From contig OZ024821.1 in the NCBI GenBank assembly GCA_964016985.1, positions 85,471,035 through 85,535,034 of the forward strand: a DNA stretch of 64,000 nt. The letters are read 5' to 3'. The notes under the pieces are model-generated. The model made no database searches, had not been told where the DNA came from, and saw nothing but the letters and a program-made list of their open reading frames with translations. The translations under genes were made by a program, and so were the position numbers. Within the stretch, counting starts at the first letter, position 1. Every line of letters starts with the position of its first letter. Origin of the DNA: Anodontia alba. Lineage: Eukaryota > Mollusca > Bivalvia > Lucinida > Lucinidae. This document shows positions 12,395-22,890 of this stretch, in pieces.

Positions 12395-12520
12395 ATGTAA
12401 GCCTAACATCCCATAAAAGGGACATTGACAAACAGTGTAGAGCCATATCAGATGCCAGAGAATGCATCTGTTCAGGGTCTACACTGTTTGCATTAAATAC
12501 AAGAATTTGTACAAAAGATG
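12395..12520. repeat. MITE with GCAAACAGTG-type hairpin, CCCATAAA end
   Basis: CCCATAAAAGGGACATTGAC precedes ACAAACAGTGTAGAGCC. The complementary arm ends at TACACTGTTTGC. The closest relative is at 60355-60462. Confidence 0.65.
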
Positions 12521-12929
12521 GTAATAATGAAAACTAACCAGACACCTCTTATACTGGGAATGGATGGGTCAAAATAATTAAGGTAGAAGAATCCACTCAG
12601 CATAAACTATTCGAGTTCCCCAGGCATAAATAACTATCTACTACACATAGCTATCAGTAACAACCCTCCCTACATCAGGATGGGCGAAACGCCACATAAG
12701 GCTGTTACTGATCAATACCTACATGAGAAAAAGTAGTGGGTATATACATTGTCTGTCTTCTTATTGTCCATCCGTCCGTCCATAGTAAGAGCTAGGGGCA
12801 AATTCTCTAGGAGTTATATCGCATACTAGTCATTTTCCTTGTTTTTTTTTGTCACTGTCACAGTCCGTACATTAATCTCCCTTTTTCTTTGACCTGTTTT
12901 TTTCCCATTTGTCTTTGTTGTCACTACGG

Positions 12930-13565
12930 TCATTCATCTGATTGTCGATGTAAAAAGATTCTGGTCTTTCACCACAGATTGTCTATAACATCTGTGCACT
13001 GTCGTCCGTTGTTGGTCAGTCATATCCATCCAGGTCACTTTAGACACTTTGAAGTGTCTGTGTGTACTTGCCAGGCGGTAATTGCCTGCTGAGAGAAAGG
13101 CACTTTGAAGTTCTCGATATTGACCTATGAACACGTTTTTGGTCAGTCTGACAAACTCTGGTAATCTTTTTGTTTCCCAGTTCAAAATCTGTTAGAGAAT
13201 ATGATTTAATGACTCTGTGTTATTGTTTGTCCAGTTTTTAGAAATTATGCCTTCTATCATTGGTAAGTTTTCCTTGATCCTTAAGTTTTGTCTGAGTCAT
13301 TTGTTGAAGTACTGCACAAACTTGCTAGAGAAGTTTGCACAATATTCAATGAGGTCATTACATTGCTCGTCGTAACTTGCTTCGTCAGCTGCGTTCACAA
13401 GTTCCTCAGTCCCTAAGATTTTGGTCATGATGACCTGTTGCTCACTTAAGTGTTGTCATGTGTTCTCCTTAAAATTTCTGATACAAAGTACATGATTTGA
13501 CATCAGAAAATCAGTAGTTATAGCTTTTACCATTGCCCGTTTGTCCCGATAACCAACCTTGCAAC
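12930..13565 (-). pseudogene. MULE transposase, C-terminal half (decayed)
   Basis: The minus-strand translation runs from about 13560 to 12930: VKAITTDFLMSNHVLCIRNFKEN (the A...FP.A.HLLC..H...N helix region of MULE transposases), SEQQVIMTKILGTEELVNAA, and NWTNNNTESLNHIL followed by LNWETKRLPEFVRLTKN. Asn-rich NNN.ESLNH.LK is characteristic of invertebrate MULE-type transposases. Stops interrupt it after KENT, after FNK and after NHIL. The usual TDGE acidic motif appears altered (YRDKR), so a catalytic Asp may be lost. Its upstream half is at 14205-14560, beyond inserted sequence. Confidence 0.75.
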
Positions 13566-13937
13566 AGAGCTCTAGATAAGAAGGAGTAAAGGGTATTTCA
13601 GCACTGACCTTTTGAAAGTCAGCATTGAAATTCAAGTTGAGGTAAAACTACTCATTGAAATTTTGGATTTCAGCATTGAAATCAAATTTAGGGGGTAAGA
13701 ATTTTCAATGACCTTTACATCTTTTACATAAAGCAATTACCGCCACTTCTATTCTGTTGTGAGCAGTAGCAGTATAGATCAGAAAGGGTTTAACCCTTAT
13801 AGCAGCCATGCCAAATTTATGCATTCTAGGTTGTTTTGCTGGTTTTTTTTTTGTGTTTTTTTTTTTTTTTTTCAGAGAAAATAAAGCTTGGTATTAAAAA
13901 AAATTAGAAACTTGTATGTTACGCTTATGACGGTGCT
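13566..13937. other. Insertion debris inside the MULE gene
   Basis: This stretch separates the two transposase halves. It contains a GCTCTAGATAAGAAGG phrase seen at the edge of the foldback family A elements, several direct CAGCATTGAAAT phrases, and a poly-T tract (13843-13873). Confidence 0.45.
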
Positions 13938-14150
13938 TTAACCCTTGTCCTGCTGAATAAATTAAGATGCCACGCCCACTTCTAATTTTCATCCAATCTG
14001 GTTACTTGATCCAGATTTTTGCTATAAATTTGCATACTTAATGGCAAACAGTGCAGATCCAGATCAGTTGGCTTCCTCAGAAGCCAACTGATCTGGAACT
14101 ACACTATTTGCAAAACAGGGTATATCCGGGTTCAGCAGGACAAGGGTTAA
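13938..14150. mobile_element. piggyBac-like MITE (TTAACCCTTGTC family), copy 1
   Basis: Begins TTAACCCTTGTCCTGCTGAA and ends with the complement (TTCAGCAGGACAAGGGTTAA). TTAA is present at both extremes, as expected for a piggyBac-type target duplication. The interior holds the hairpin GCAAACAGTGCAGATCCAGA with its complement. Confidence 0.8.
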
Positions 14151-14204
14151 GCATTGCAAAAGCATATTTAAGTATTAAGGCTTAAAGCAGGGGATAAAAT
14201 ACTC

Positions 14205-14560
14205 AGTGTACTAAAATCTTATCTAGAGCACTGTCGCAAGATTTGTGCCCAGTTTAAGTCTGATGTGCTGGAAGAAATAGCTGTACATCTCGTAGTCACT
14301 GACGTCATGTAGAAACATAGGTCCAATGAAGAGAGGTGGTTCGTCAGTTTTGTCCTTCGTAACTGTCATCTGTTTGAAGCAAGTCAGTCACGTGCATCCT
14401 ACAGAGATTAAATGTCTTGTCCACTCCTAAAACAGTCTGTCCAGTACAACACATCTCCTTTATGTCATCAATCTGTTGTCCAATGTACAATATTGTCATT
14501 TATAGGAATGTCAGACAAGGTAACAGGCTTGTCCAAAATTTCACACCCATATCTGTTGCA
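14205..14560 (-). pseudogene. MULE transposase, N-terminal catalytic part (decayed)
   Basis: The minus-strand translation includes GVDKTFNLCRMHVTDLL. This matches the GVD.TFNLG...VT block with the first catalytic Asp of invertebrate MULE-type transposases. A downstream phrase, TTSLHWTYVST, corresponds to the P...GP.FLH region. Stops and frameshifts are present. It is the upstream half of the gene continued at 13565-12930. Confidence 0.65.
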
Positions 14561-15014
14561 AAAAATGATGCATCCTAGGATAACCAAACTGCGTCCTGTG
14601 AAGATTCTGATCAGACTGCAAATGCACAGGCTGATCTGAATCTTCACTGGACACACATATCCGAAGGTACGTTCTCCCGTTATGGTTCATATGGTATAAA
14701 TATACGATCATTAATGTGACATCAGAATTCAGTACCTTCTGACATATAAGCTCAATGAAGACTTAGATCAGCATACGTATCCGTGCAATTTGATCAGTCT
14801 TCCATGTCCGCATGCAGTCAGTTTGCTACATATCATTAGCCACTGAGGATTTTATTATTATTCATTTCTCTCTCTGAACAGAGCCAAATGTGGTAGTCAT
14901 TTATTCAGCAGTATTTTGACAAATCAACTGGTAGTGAAACTGGAAACAGCTGTGTTGAAACTTTAGATCAGGTATGGCAAGGAGTTAAGGTGTCCAAAAT
15001 ATGGTGTGTACTGT
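14561..15014. other. No gene; one weak hairpin
   Basis: An inverted repeat with GAAGATTCTGATCAGACTGC and CTGATCTGAATCTTCACTGG lies at 14597-14652. Nothing else is recognised. Confidence 0.4.
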
Positions 15015-15235
15015 ATTTACCATATGTATTCAGACAGACAAGCCTGAGCAAACAGTGTAGACCCAGATGAGACGCCTCAGAATGCTGCGTCTCATCAGGG
15101 TCCACACTGTTTGCCACTCATCCACTAATTGTTTAGACACAACATCGGGCGGTAAATTGTTCTTGTTCATATTTTAGGGCAACTATGGTAAGGAGTTGAG
15201 GTGTCCTAATACTTAGGGTAAATATGGTAGCATCG
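15015..15235. mobile_element. TTAGGGTAAATATGG-family MITE, copy 1
   Basis: Ends are TATTTACCATATGTATTCAG and its partner ACTTAGGGTAAATATGGTA. The left part carries CAGACAGACAAGCCTGAGC and then the AACAGTGTAGACCCAGATGA hairpin. The right part carries TTTAGACACA and AGGGCAACTATGGTAAGGAG. Confidence 0.7.
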
Positions 15236-15244
15236 GCAATAAAA

Positions 15245-15475
15245 TTAAACACTAAACTTTTAAAGTGCAGAGCAAAATTTGTAGCAGACAATTTTCATTT
15301 TGGTATAGATTTTCATAGTAAATAAGTCTTGACATTCCATGTGAAATTCATCTGCTTGGCAGAAGATTTCACATGATTGCCAATAAAAGTCAAAAAGACT
15401 TATTTTCTATGAAAAATATTAAAAAGACTATTTTGAAATGTCCTCTACAGCAGTTGTGATTAGCAGCCCCTTAAG
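15245..15475. repeat. Foldback element (ATTTCATG/CATGAAAT core)
   Basis: AAGTCTTGACATTCCATGTG faces CACATGATTGCC...AAAGACTTATTTTC, with outer CAGACAATTTT and AATGTCCTCTACAGC. It is related to copies at 29872, 38618 and 55358. Confidence 0.6.
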
Positions 15476-15479
15476 GTTT

Positions 15480-16030
15480 ATTTATAAGCAGATGACATTC
15501 TGAAATATTTTCCTTATTTTCTGCAGAAAACAGGTTTTGACATTACATGCAAAATTTTCTCCACTTTGCACTTTGCATGAAATTTCTAATCCCCCTGTCT
15601 GGGAAAAATACATGTAAGAAAATACTGTCGTTTGTTGAATTAGCCATGGTTAAGCTTGGACAAATCCATTGAGTATTTGTGGGAGAGTTTTTAGTTTCTC
15701 CACATTTCAATGCAAAAAAATTATTGACCCTGATCAGACCCTGTGTTCTCTGACTTCCGATCTTAGTCTACACGGATTGTTAAAATACACTTTCAGGAAT
15801 ATGAATTCAACAGACGACATTTTGAAATATGTTTCTTTTTTTTCTTTTTTTTTTCAGAAAACAGATTTTGACAGTACATGAAAATTGTCTCCATCACTGT
15901 TTTCTGGAAAATTTAAGAAAATATCATGAGTTTGTCATCTGAATTAGCCCAGAAAGTGGTAAAGGTTAAGTTTAAATGAAGTGTGTGTGGGAGTTTTTAC
16001 AATTGTTAGGCTACTAGTTTACATGCAGTT
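15480..16030. repeat. Two degraded foldback copies, no gene
   Basis: Blocks such as CAGATGACATTCTGAAATAT (15491) and ACAGACGACATTTTGAAATA (15809) with later ATTTTCTCC/GGAAAA arms show two further eroded copies. Between them (15735-15790) lies an AGATCAGA hairpin fragment. Confidence 0.5.
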
Positions 16031-16033
16031 ATA

Positions 16034-16618
16034 CTATGCTTCATATCTTGACATTTCATGCTTGATATCGTCTCTAGTGGAGACAGTTTGCAGGAAAAGT
16101 CTAATCTTTATTTCTGGGAAGAATATGAAAAATGTTTCACTGTGTTCCGTATTTCTATGTACCCATCACCAGGGGTCATCCTAGGGGGTGATTTGGGAGA
16201 AAAAGTCAGCCTTTGCTGGCTGACTTCACCCTATCTTGAGCTGAGGGAGAAGTGAAAATGTATAGAATGTATAGGGAAATCCAAAATTTGGACCAAAACT
16301 TCTCCCTGAAATCCTGAAATTGTCGTAACACTTCTCCCTCTCTGAAAGCTCCAGGATGACCACTGCATCACAGAGCTTAACTACGAAGGGAAGTAACTCC
16401 ATCTATGAAAATTGTAAAAATGTAAATAAAATCATTATTATTCCAAAATAGTCTTCCAAACTTGGACATATTTATATCTGTTTATATTTTATTTAACAGT
16501 ATATATGTCTAAACTTACACAAATCATGGTAAACTTGATAATATAGTTGGATTTCAGTAATAAATAATAGATTTCGGTACATTCCGGTAAATATTGGATT
16601 TCGGTATTCCCAATACAG
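16034..16618 (-). repeat. Right long ITR of the MULE
   Basis: Complement of 10156-10735, interrupted by a small element at 16170-16365 that is absent from the left arm. Confidence 0.8.
16170..16365. mobile_element. CAGGG-ended MITE with 6-bp duplication, 196 bp
   Basis: Ends CAGGGGTCATCCT and AGGATGACCACTG are inverted. CATCAC flanks both sides (16164-16169 and 16366-16371). The unfilled site is seen in the left ITR near 10610-10622 (complemented CCCGTCACAGAGC). Internal GGGAGAA and TTCTCCC pairs extend the fold. Confidence 0.75.
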
Positions 16619-17203
16619 GATTTTTTAATGTTTTTATCTCAGAAAATATTTTTTTTTTACTTTTCTCTGCTGATTTTTAGCTCACCTGAGCAAAAGCTCA
16701 GGGTGAGCTATTGTCATCACCCTATGTCAGTCGTCCGTCGTTCGTCGTCAACAATTAGTTTGTTAACACTCTAGAGGTCACAGTTTTCACGCAATCTTGC
16801 TGTTACTTGGTCAGAATGTTTGCTTCTATAAAATCTAGGTCAAGTTCGATACTGGGTTACTTGGGGTCAAAAATTAGATCACCAGGTCAAATCAAAGGAA
16901 AAACTTGTTAACACTCTAGAGATCATAGTTTTGACCCAATCTTGATGAAACATGCTCAAAATGTTTGCCTCTATTAAATCTAGGTCAAGTTTGAAACTGG
17001 GTCACTTGTGGTCAAAAACTAGGTCACCGGGCCAGATCAGCAGAAAACCTTGTTAACACTCTAGCGGTCACATTTTTGAAGCAATCATCATGAATCTTGC
17101 TCAATATGTTTGTCTTGATGATTTCTAGGTCAAGTTCGAAACGGGGTCACTTGGGGTCAAAAACTAGGTCATCGGGCCAAATCAGCAGAAAACTTTGTTA
17201 ACA

Positions 17204-17424
17204 GCGGGCCCCCGTAGCCTAGTGGATAAGAGAGTTGACTCTTAATCCATTAGGTTTCTCATCGCTGTGGTTCGAGCCTCGCTCGGGTCATATGTGGGAA
17301 AGCCAAGTTCTGCTTACGGATGGTCAGGTGGTTTTTCTCCGGGTTCTCCGGTTTTCGCCCACCTTCGATGAACGATCGGCTCGATATAAGTGAAATATTC
17401 TTGAAAGGGCCGTAAAACCCAAAT

Positions 17425-17453
<29 letters not shown>
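17204..17453 (+). mobile_element. tRNA-derived SINE 2 with oligo-A tail
   Basis: The tRNA-like head has a box A-like TAGCCTAGTGGA and box B-like GGTTCGAGCC. The body includes TTCTCCGGGTTCTCCGG and the end is AAATC plus about 27 A. It is flanked by AAAACTTTGTTAACA on both sides (17189-17203 and 17454-17468), so it is a retroposition into a family B unit. A decayed minus-strand relative is at 60463-60673. Confidence 0.88.
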
Positions 17454-17459
<6 letters not shown>

Positions 17460-19763
17460 TTGTTAACACTCTAGCGGTCACATTTTTGAAGCAATCATCA
17501 TGAATCTTGCTCAAAATGTTTGTCTTGATGATTTCTAGGTCAAGTTTGAAACTGGGTCACTTGGAGTCAAAAACTAGGTCACCGGGCCAATCAGCAGAAA
17601 ACCTTGTTAACACTCTGGCTGTCACATTTTTCAAGCAATCATCATGAATCTTACTGAAAATGTTTGTCTTGATGATTTCTAGGTCAAGTTCGAAACTGGG
17701 TAACTTAGAATCAAAAACTAGGTCACCGGGCTAAATCAGCAGAAAACCTTGTTAACACTCTAGCGGTCACATTTTTCAAGCAATCATCATGAATCTTGCT
17801 CAACACGTTTGTCTTGATGAGTTCTAGGTCAAGTTTGAAACTGGGTCACGTGGTGTCAAAAACTAGGTCACCAGGCCAAACCAGTAGAAAACCTTGTTAA
17901 CACTCTAGCGGTCACATTTTTTAAGCAATAATCATGAATCTTGCTCAAAATGTTTGTCTTGATGAGTTCTAGGATATGTTTGAAACTGGGTCACGTGGGG
18001 TCAAAAACTAGGTCACCGGGCCAAATCAGCAGAAAACCTTGTTAACACTCTAGCGGTCACATTTTTGAAGCAATCATCATGAATCTTGCTCAATATGTTT
18101 GTCTTGATAATTTCTAGGTCAAGTTCGAAACTGGAACACCTGGGGTCAAAAACTAGGTGACCTGGCCAAATCAGCGTAAAACATTGTTATCACTCTAGCG
18201 GGCACATTTTTCAAGCAATCATCATGAATCTTGCTCAAAATGTTTGTCTTGATGAGTTCTAAAGTTGGAAACTGGGTTATTTGGAGTCAAAAACTAGGTC
18301 ACCGGGCCAGATCAGCAGAAAACTTTGTTAACACTCTAGCGGTCACATTTTTTAAGCAATCATCATGAATCTTGCTCAAAATGTTTGTCTTGATGATTTT
18401 TAGGTCAGGTTAGAAACAGGGTCACCTGGGGTCAAAAACTAGGTCACCTGGCCAGATCAGCAGAAAACCTTGTTAACACTCTAGTGGTCACATTTTTCAA
18501 GCAATCATCATGAATCTTGCTCAACACGTTTGTCTTGATAATTTCTAGGTCAGGATTGAAACTGGGTCACTTGGGGTCAAAAACTAGGTCATCGGGCCAA
18601 ATCAGCAGAAAACTTTGTTAACACTCTAGCGGTCACATTTTTGAAGCAATCATCATGAATCTTGCTCAAAATGTTTGTCTTGATGATTTCTAGGTCAAAT
18701 TTGAAACTGGGTCACTTGGAGTAAAAAACTAGGTCACCGGGCCAATCAGCAGAAAACCTTGTTAACACTCTGGCTGTCACATTTTTCAAGCAATCATCAT
18801 GAATCTTGCTGAAAATGTTTGTCTTGATGATTTCTAGGTCAAGTTCGAAACTGGGTAACTTAGAATCAAAAACTAGGTCACCGGGCTAAATCAGCAGAAA
18901 ACCTTGTTAACACTCTAGCGGTCACATTTTTCAAGCAATCATCATGAATCTTGCTCAACACGTTTGTCTTGATGAGTTCTAGGTCAAGTTTGAAACTGGG
19001 TCACGTGGTGTCAAAAACTAGGTCACCAGGCCAAACCAGTAGAAAACCTTGTTAACACTCTAGCGGTCACATTTTTTAAGCAATAATCATGAATCTTGCT
19101 CAAAATGTTTGTCTTGATGAGTTCTAGGATATGTTTGAAACTGGGTCACGTGGGGTCAAAAACTAGGTCACCGGGCCAAATCAGCAGAAAACCTTGTTAA
19201 CACTCTAGCGGTCACATTTTTGAAGCAATCATCATGAATCTTGCTCAATATGTTTGTCTTGATAATTTCTAGGTCAAGTTCGAAACTGGAACACCTGGGG
19301 TCAAAAACTAGGTGACCTGGCCAAATCAGCGTAAAACATTGTTATCACTCTAGCGGGCACATTTTTCAAGCAATCATCATGAATCTTGCTCAAAATGTTT
19401 GTCTTGATGAGTTCTAAAGTTGGAAACTGGGTTATTTGGAGTCAAAAACTAGGTCACCGGGCCAGATCAGCAGAAAACTTTGTTAACACTCTAGCGGTCA
19501 CATTTTTTAAGCAATCATCATGAATCTTGCTCAAAATGTTTGTCTTGATGATTTTTAGGTCAGGTTAGAAACAGGGTCACCTGGGGTCAAAAACTAGGTC
19601 ACCTGGCCAGATCAGCAGAAAACCTTGTTAACACTCTAGTGGTCACATTTTTCAAGCAATCATCATGAATCTTGCTCAACACGTTTGTCTTGATAATTTC
19701 TAGGTCAGGATTGAAACTGGGTCACTTGGGATCAAAAACTAGGTCACCTGGCCAAATCAGCAG
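17454..19763. repeat. Two near-identical 1155-bp blocks in the family B array
   Basis: The block 17454-18608 is repeated at 18609-19763 with only scattered single-base differences. Private features are shared by both, such as CACTCTGGCTGTCAC (17611 and 18766) and TCTAAAGTTGGAAACTGGGT. This is an eight-unit higher-order duplication. Confidence 0.8.
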
Positions 19764-20513
19764 AAAACCTTGTTAACACTCTAGCGGTCACACTTTTCAA
19801 GCAATCATCATGAATCCTGCTCAAAATGTTTGCCTTGATGATTTCTAGGTCAAGTTTGAAACTGGGTCACATGGGGTCAAAAACTAGGTGACCTGGCCAA
19901 ACCAGCAGAACTGTTAACACTCCAGAGGTCACATTTTTGAAATAATCATCATAAATATTGCTCAAAATGTTTGTCTTGATGATTTCTAGGTCTAGTTTAA
20001 AACTGGGTCACTTGATATCAAAAACTAGTTCACCTGGCCAAATCAAAGGAAAACCTTGTTGATGCTCTAGAGGTCACATTTTTGAAGTGATCATCATGAA
20101 TCTAGCTCAAAATGTTTGTCTTGATGATTTCAAGGTGATGTATAGTTTTCTGTCCAGTGACTCTCTTAAGTTTTTCCATTTAGGTCAGTTTCTCAGTAAT
20201 TATTGGTCCTGCAGAGTGATATTTGGTACTTGTGAAGTGTTTGTGTTTAGGTCAGTTTCTCAGTAACTATTACTCCTACAGCCAGTGATACTTAGTACAT
20301 GCATACATCTTAGCATGGCCTCTTGAGTGCAGTCATCCATATTTGACCTTGACCTTTATTTCACAGTCCATTAGACATGCTACATTGTCTTACTTGTTCA
20401 TATAATCGTTTTGAACATTGATCAGAATGTTTGCCTTGATCAGTTCTAGATCAGGCTCTCAAAGTGCTATGTGGCTCAGGTGAGCGTTACAGGGCCATCA
20501 TGGCTCTCTTGTT

Positions 20514-20930
20514 ATATTCTTGATGGTTCATAACAATATTGTGAAAATTTCAGAAAAATTGAACAAGCAGAACTTGTTGGAAATCTGCCTCTACAGATTT
20601 CTGCATAATTTGCAATCATTTTTACTAGGAGAAAAAGTGAAAATATTTGATTCTTTTAGAACCAATGACTAGAATAAAACTTTTTTGTGCATAGTTAGAT
20701 ACGACAAATGCTTTTGCATTAAATCATGACAAAAGTTTGCAAATTTACTTCTATTGTGTAAAGCGCCAAGCAAGAAAACAACTTTCTGAAAGATGTCCCA
20801 TAAAACTCTGTAGATGGTTGAAAAGTAAATTGTAATTATATAAAATTCTAATTTACTACTTCAGGTAGTTATAACTATTAACAGACAGCTATATACATTA
20901 ATAAATTTCAGTGTCATCAAATCTTTCAGA
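20514..20930. other. No gene seen
   Basis: AT-rich, no recognised repeat or frame. Confidence 0.4.
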
Positions 20931-22260
20931 AGCCCAGTATTTATCCAGTTTGGTCTCAAGACAAAACTATACCCTCTGGCAACAAGTTCCATACTTCAGT
21001 CACTCCAATGGCAAAACTAATTTGTCTGACTGATTTTAGGCATCTTGTTTTGAACAACATTTGGACGAAACTATCAAAAGAATGTTGTCAAAACCTTTCA
21101 GTATTTTAAAACCTTGTATCATATCAGCTCTTCTTCAGTTGTACTGTATATAAGTCTAGATAAGGGAGGGTGTAGCCGATAAATATTTTTCTTATTTCTC
21201 CATGAAAACATATGTTGTGGGTACTCATTAGAAGTGCCTCGCCCTTCTAATGAGTACCCACAACATATATTTTTGTCAAGAAATAAGAAAAATATCAATA
21301 CTTTTGGACTGAAAAAAGCGCCATAACTAGTGCTATGTAATACAATGGAGTTGGTAAATTAAATCTCTTCAGACAACTCTTGTACCATAAATGAACTAAA
21401 TCTGGAAGTAGCCTAGTAGCTCTTCTTTGGACATTTTCCACTAGTCATATCTTTCTTAAGGGCAGGGAACCAGTTTAAATCTCCATAGTCCCCATGAGAC
21501 CCAACAAGTGATTTGTAAAAGCACAAAAAAGCAGGCATATATAATCTAGACATGTAAAAGTTCTTCTGATTAATCCAATTATTCTGTTTGCCTTATCTAC
21601 AGCAGAATTAATATGTCAAACTTGAGATTTTCTTGAAAAATGACTCCAAGATCTTTTTCACTGTCCACTGACTTAATTATGACCTCGCTACAGCTACCGT
21701 TTCTGTCATTCATCTTACACTCCTATTTAGGATTATTTTGACCAATATGTAAGACTACACTTGGCAGAATTGAAGAATAGCATCCATTTTACATATATGT
21801 ATATCTCCCAGGATTGCATGATGATCAAAAAATTCCCTTTATAGAGTTTAGCATCATCAGCAAACATCTTGCAATATGATTTGACAGTTCCAGGTAGCTC
21901 ATTCATATAATTATGAATAAAATAGGTTCCAATACTGTACCTGGAGGTACACCACTTGTCACATCAGTCCAATCAGAGCAATTCCCATTAAGCATAACTC
22001 TGTTTTCTGTCTTCAAGGAAACCTGTAATCCAGTTCATTAAATTACCTGTTATGCCCACTTTTTTTAGTTTTTATAAAAGGTGATGGTGCAGCACTGAAT
22101 CAAAGGCTTTTTGTAAATCCAAATATATGTATAAAATGTCCACTGGTAATCCTCCATCAATAGCACATGTTCAGTCATCTAAGACCTTCAATAATTGCAA
22201 AGTACAGCCTCGTCTATCTCCAAGCCCATACTGATTTGCAAAAAAAAATACATGTATTAT
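20931..22260 (-). pseudogene. Second decayed LINE reverse transcriptase
   Basis: The minus-strand translation shows LDLQKAFDSVLHHHLL (RT catalytic Asp block, near 22145-22070) and NLMNWITGFLEDRKQ (near 22050-22000). A degraded SGVPPGTVLEPI-like phrase lies near 21960-21930. The C-terminal domain is recognisable down to about 20940. Many stops occur. A foldback element (about 21150-21340) splits it. It is a different LINE lineage from the one at 5100-9460. Confidence 0.7.
21150..21340. mobile_element. Foldback family A element
   Basis: Nearly perfect inverted repeat. The left arm has TTTTTCTTATTTCTCCATG and ATATGTTGTGGGTACTCATT. The loop GTGCCTCGCCC is followed by the complementary arm ending AAATAAGAAAAATATC. 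Outer CTAGATAAGG and GCGCCATAAC flank it. Confidence 0.8.
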
Positions 22261-22399
22261 TTGTAATACAGTGTGACAGAGAGTCTCTGATTACTTTTTC
22301 TAATCATGTGTTAAAGCACAGTGTGTAAAGTACTTAGCAGTTTTTAAAGCACATTGTGTTCATAGCCAGCAGTATATTGACATTTTGATTTATAACAAC

Positions 22400-22890
22400 A
22401 ACTGCTGTGGCTCAAGAGGAGTGTTATTGATGACCTGGGTTGACACAGGCAGAGGAGATGCTCACCAACACTGGAGTGGGCATCAAACTCATTGAGCAGG
22501 AAGCAAACTATGAAGCAGACAGTCTAGCTAGGATCAAGCACATGCCTGCTTATTGGCTGGATTCCTCAAAATCAAGAATGTTCCAACAAGCAGCACTTGG
22601 GAAAGAACGTGATGGACATGCTAACAGAGGCTCCAGAAGATGCATCATTCACGTTCACTGATGGATCCTGTTTGACCAACCTAGGTTCTAGGTTCTGGTG
22701 GAGCAGGAATGGTGCTTTATCTTCCGAACCACGACCCTGTCCAACTACAGAAACCAGTCTGCAGAGGAGGTATTATTCTGCTGGGAGACCTTGGCACGGA
22801 AATGATAGCAGTGGGATACTTCCTCCAGTATCTCAACACAACAGCCAGCAGACCTCAAAGTGCTCTGTGATAGTTAGTCTGCAGTAAGAA
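22400..22890 (+). pseudogene. RNase H domain remnant of a retroelement
   Basis: The + strand encodes ASFTFTDGSCLTN (first RNase H Asp, codon at 22660-22662). In another frame it then encodes LPNHDPVQLQKPV and GDLGTEMIAVGYFLQYLN (second acidic motif region). It runs into the repeat array at a phrase encoding FCDSQSAVGILTLNW, the motif with the third acidic residue. Upstream, LTNTGVGIKLIEQEANYEAD may be part of the same polyprotein. Frameshifts make it non-functional. The source element type is not certain. Confidence 0.7.

Larger units (their letters stand above)
10156..16618 (-). mobile_element. Mutator-like element (MULE), 6.46 kb
   Basis: Ends GGTATTTGGGATTACCG (left) and, complemented, CCTGTATTGGGAATACCG (right) begin ITRs several hundred bases long. 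Flanks are AATTTTTTA (10147-10155) and GATTTTTTA (16619-16627), a 9-bp duplication with one mismatch. Long ITRs and 9-bp duplications are typical of MULEs. The interior carries minus-strand remnants of a MULE-type transposase (12930-13565 and 14205-14560). Later insertions sit in both ITRs and in the gene, so the copy is old and inactive. Confidence 0.75.
16679..20513 (+). mobile_element. Satellite-bearing element, family B (copy 1)
   Basis: Starts AGCTCACCTGAGC, then GCTCAGGGTGAGCT and a CCGTCG-rich leader. Ends GGCTCAGGTGAGCGTTACAG, a near-perfect GGGCCATCATGGCTC hairpin and CTCTTGTT. The architecture matches family A but the internal array is unrelated: ~144-bp units with TTGTTAACACTCTAGCGGTC, AATCATCATGAATCTTGCTC and TCAAAAACTAGGTCACC. 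About 22 units are present. No coding capacity. Confidence 0.75.
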
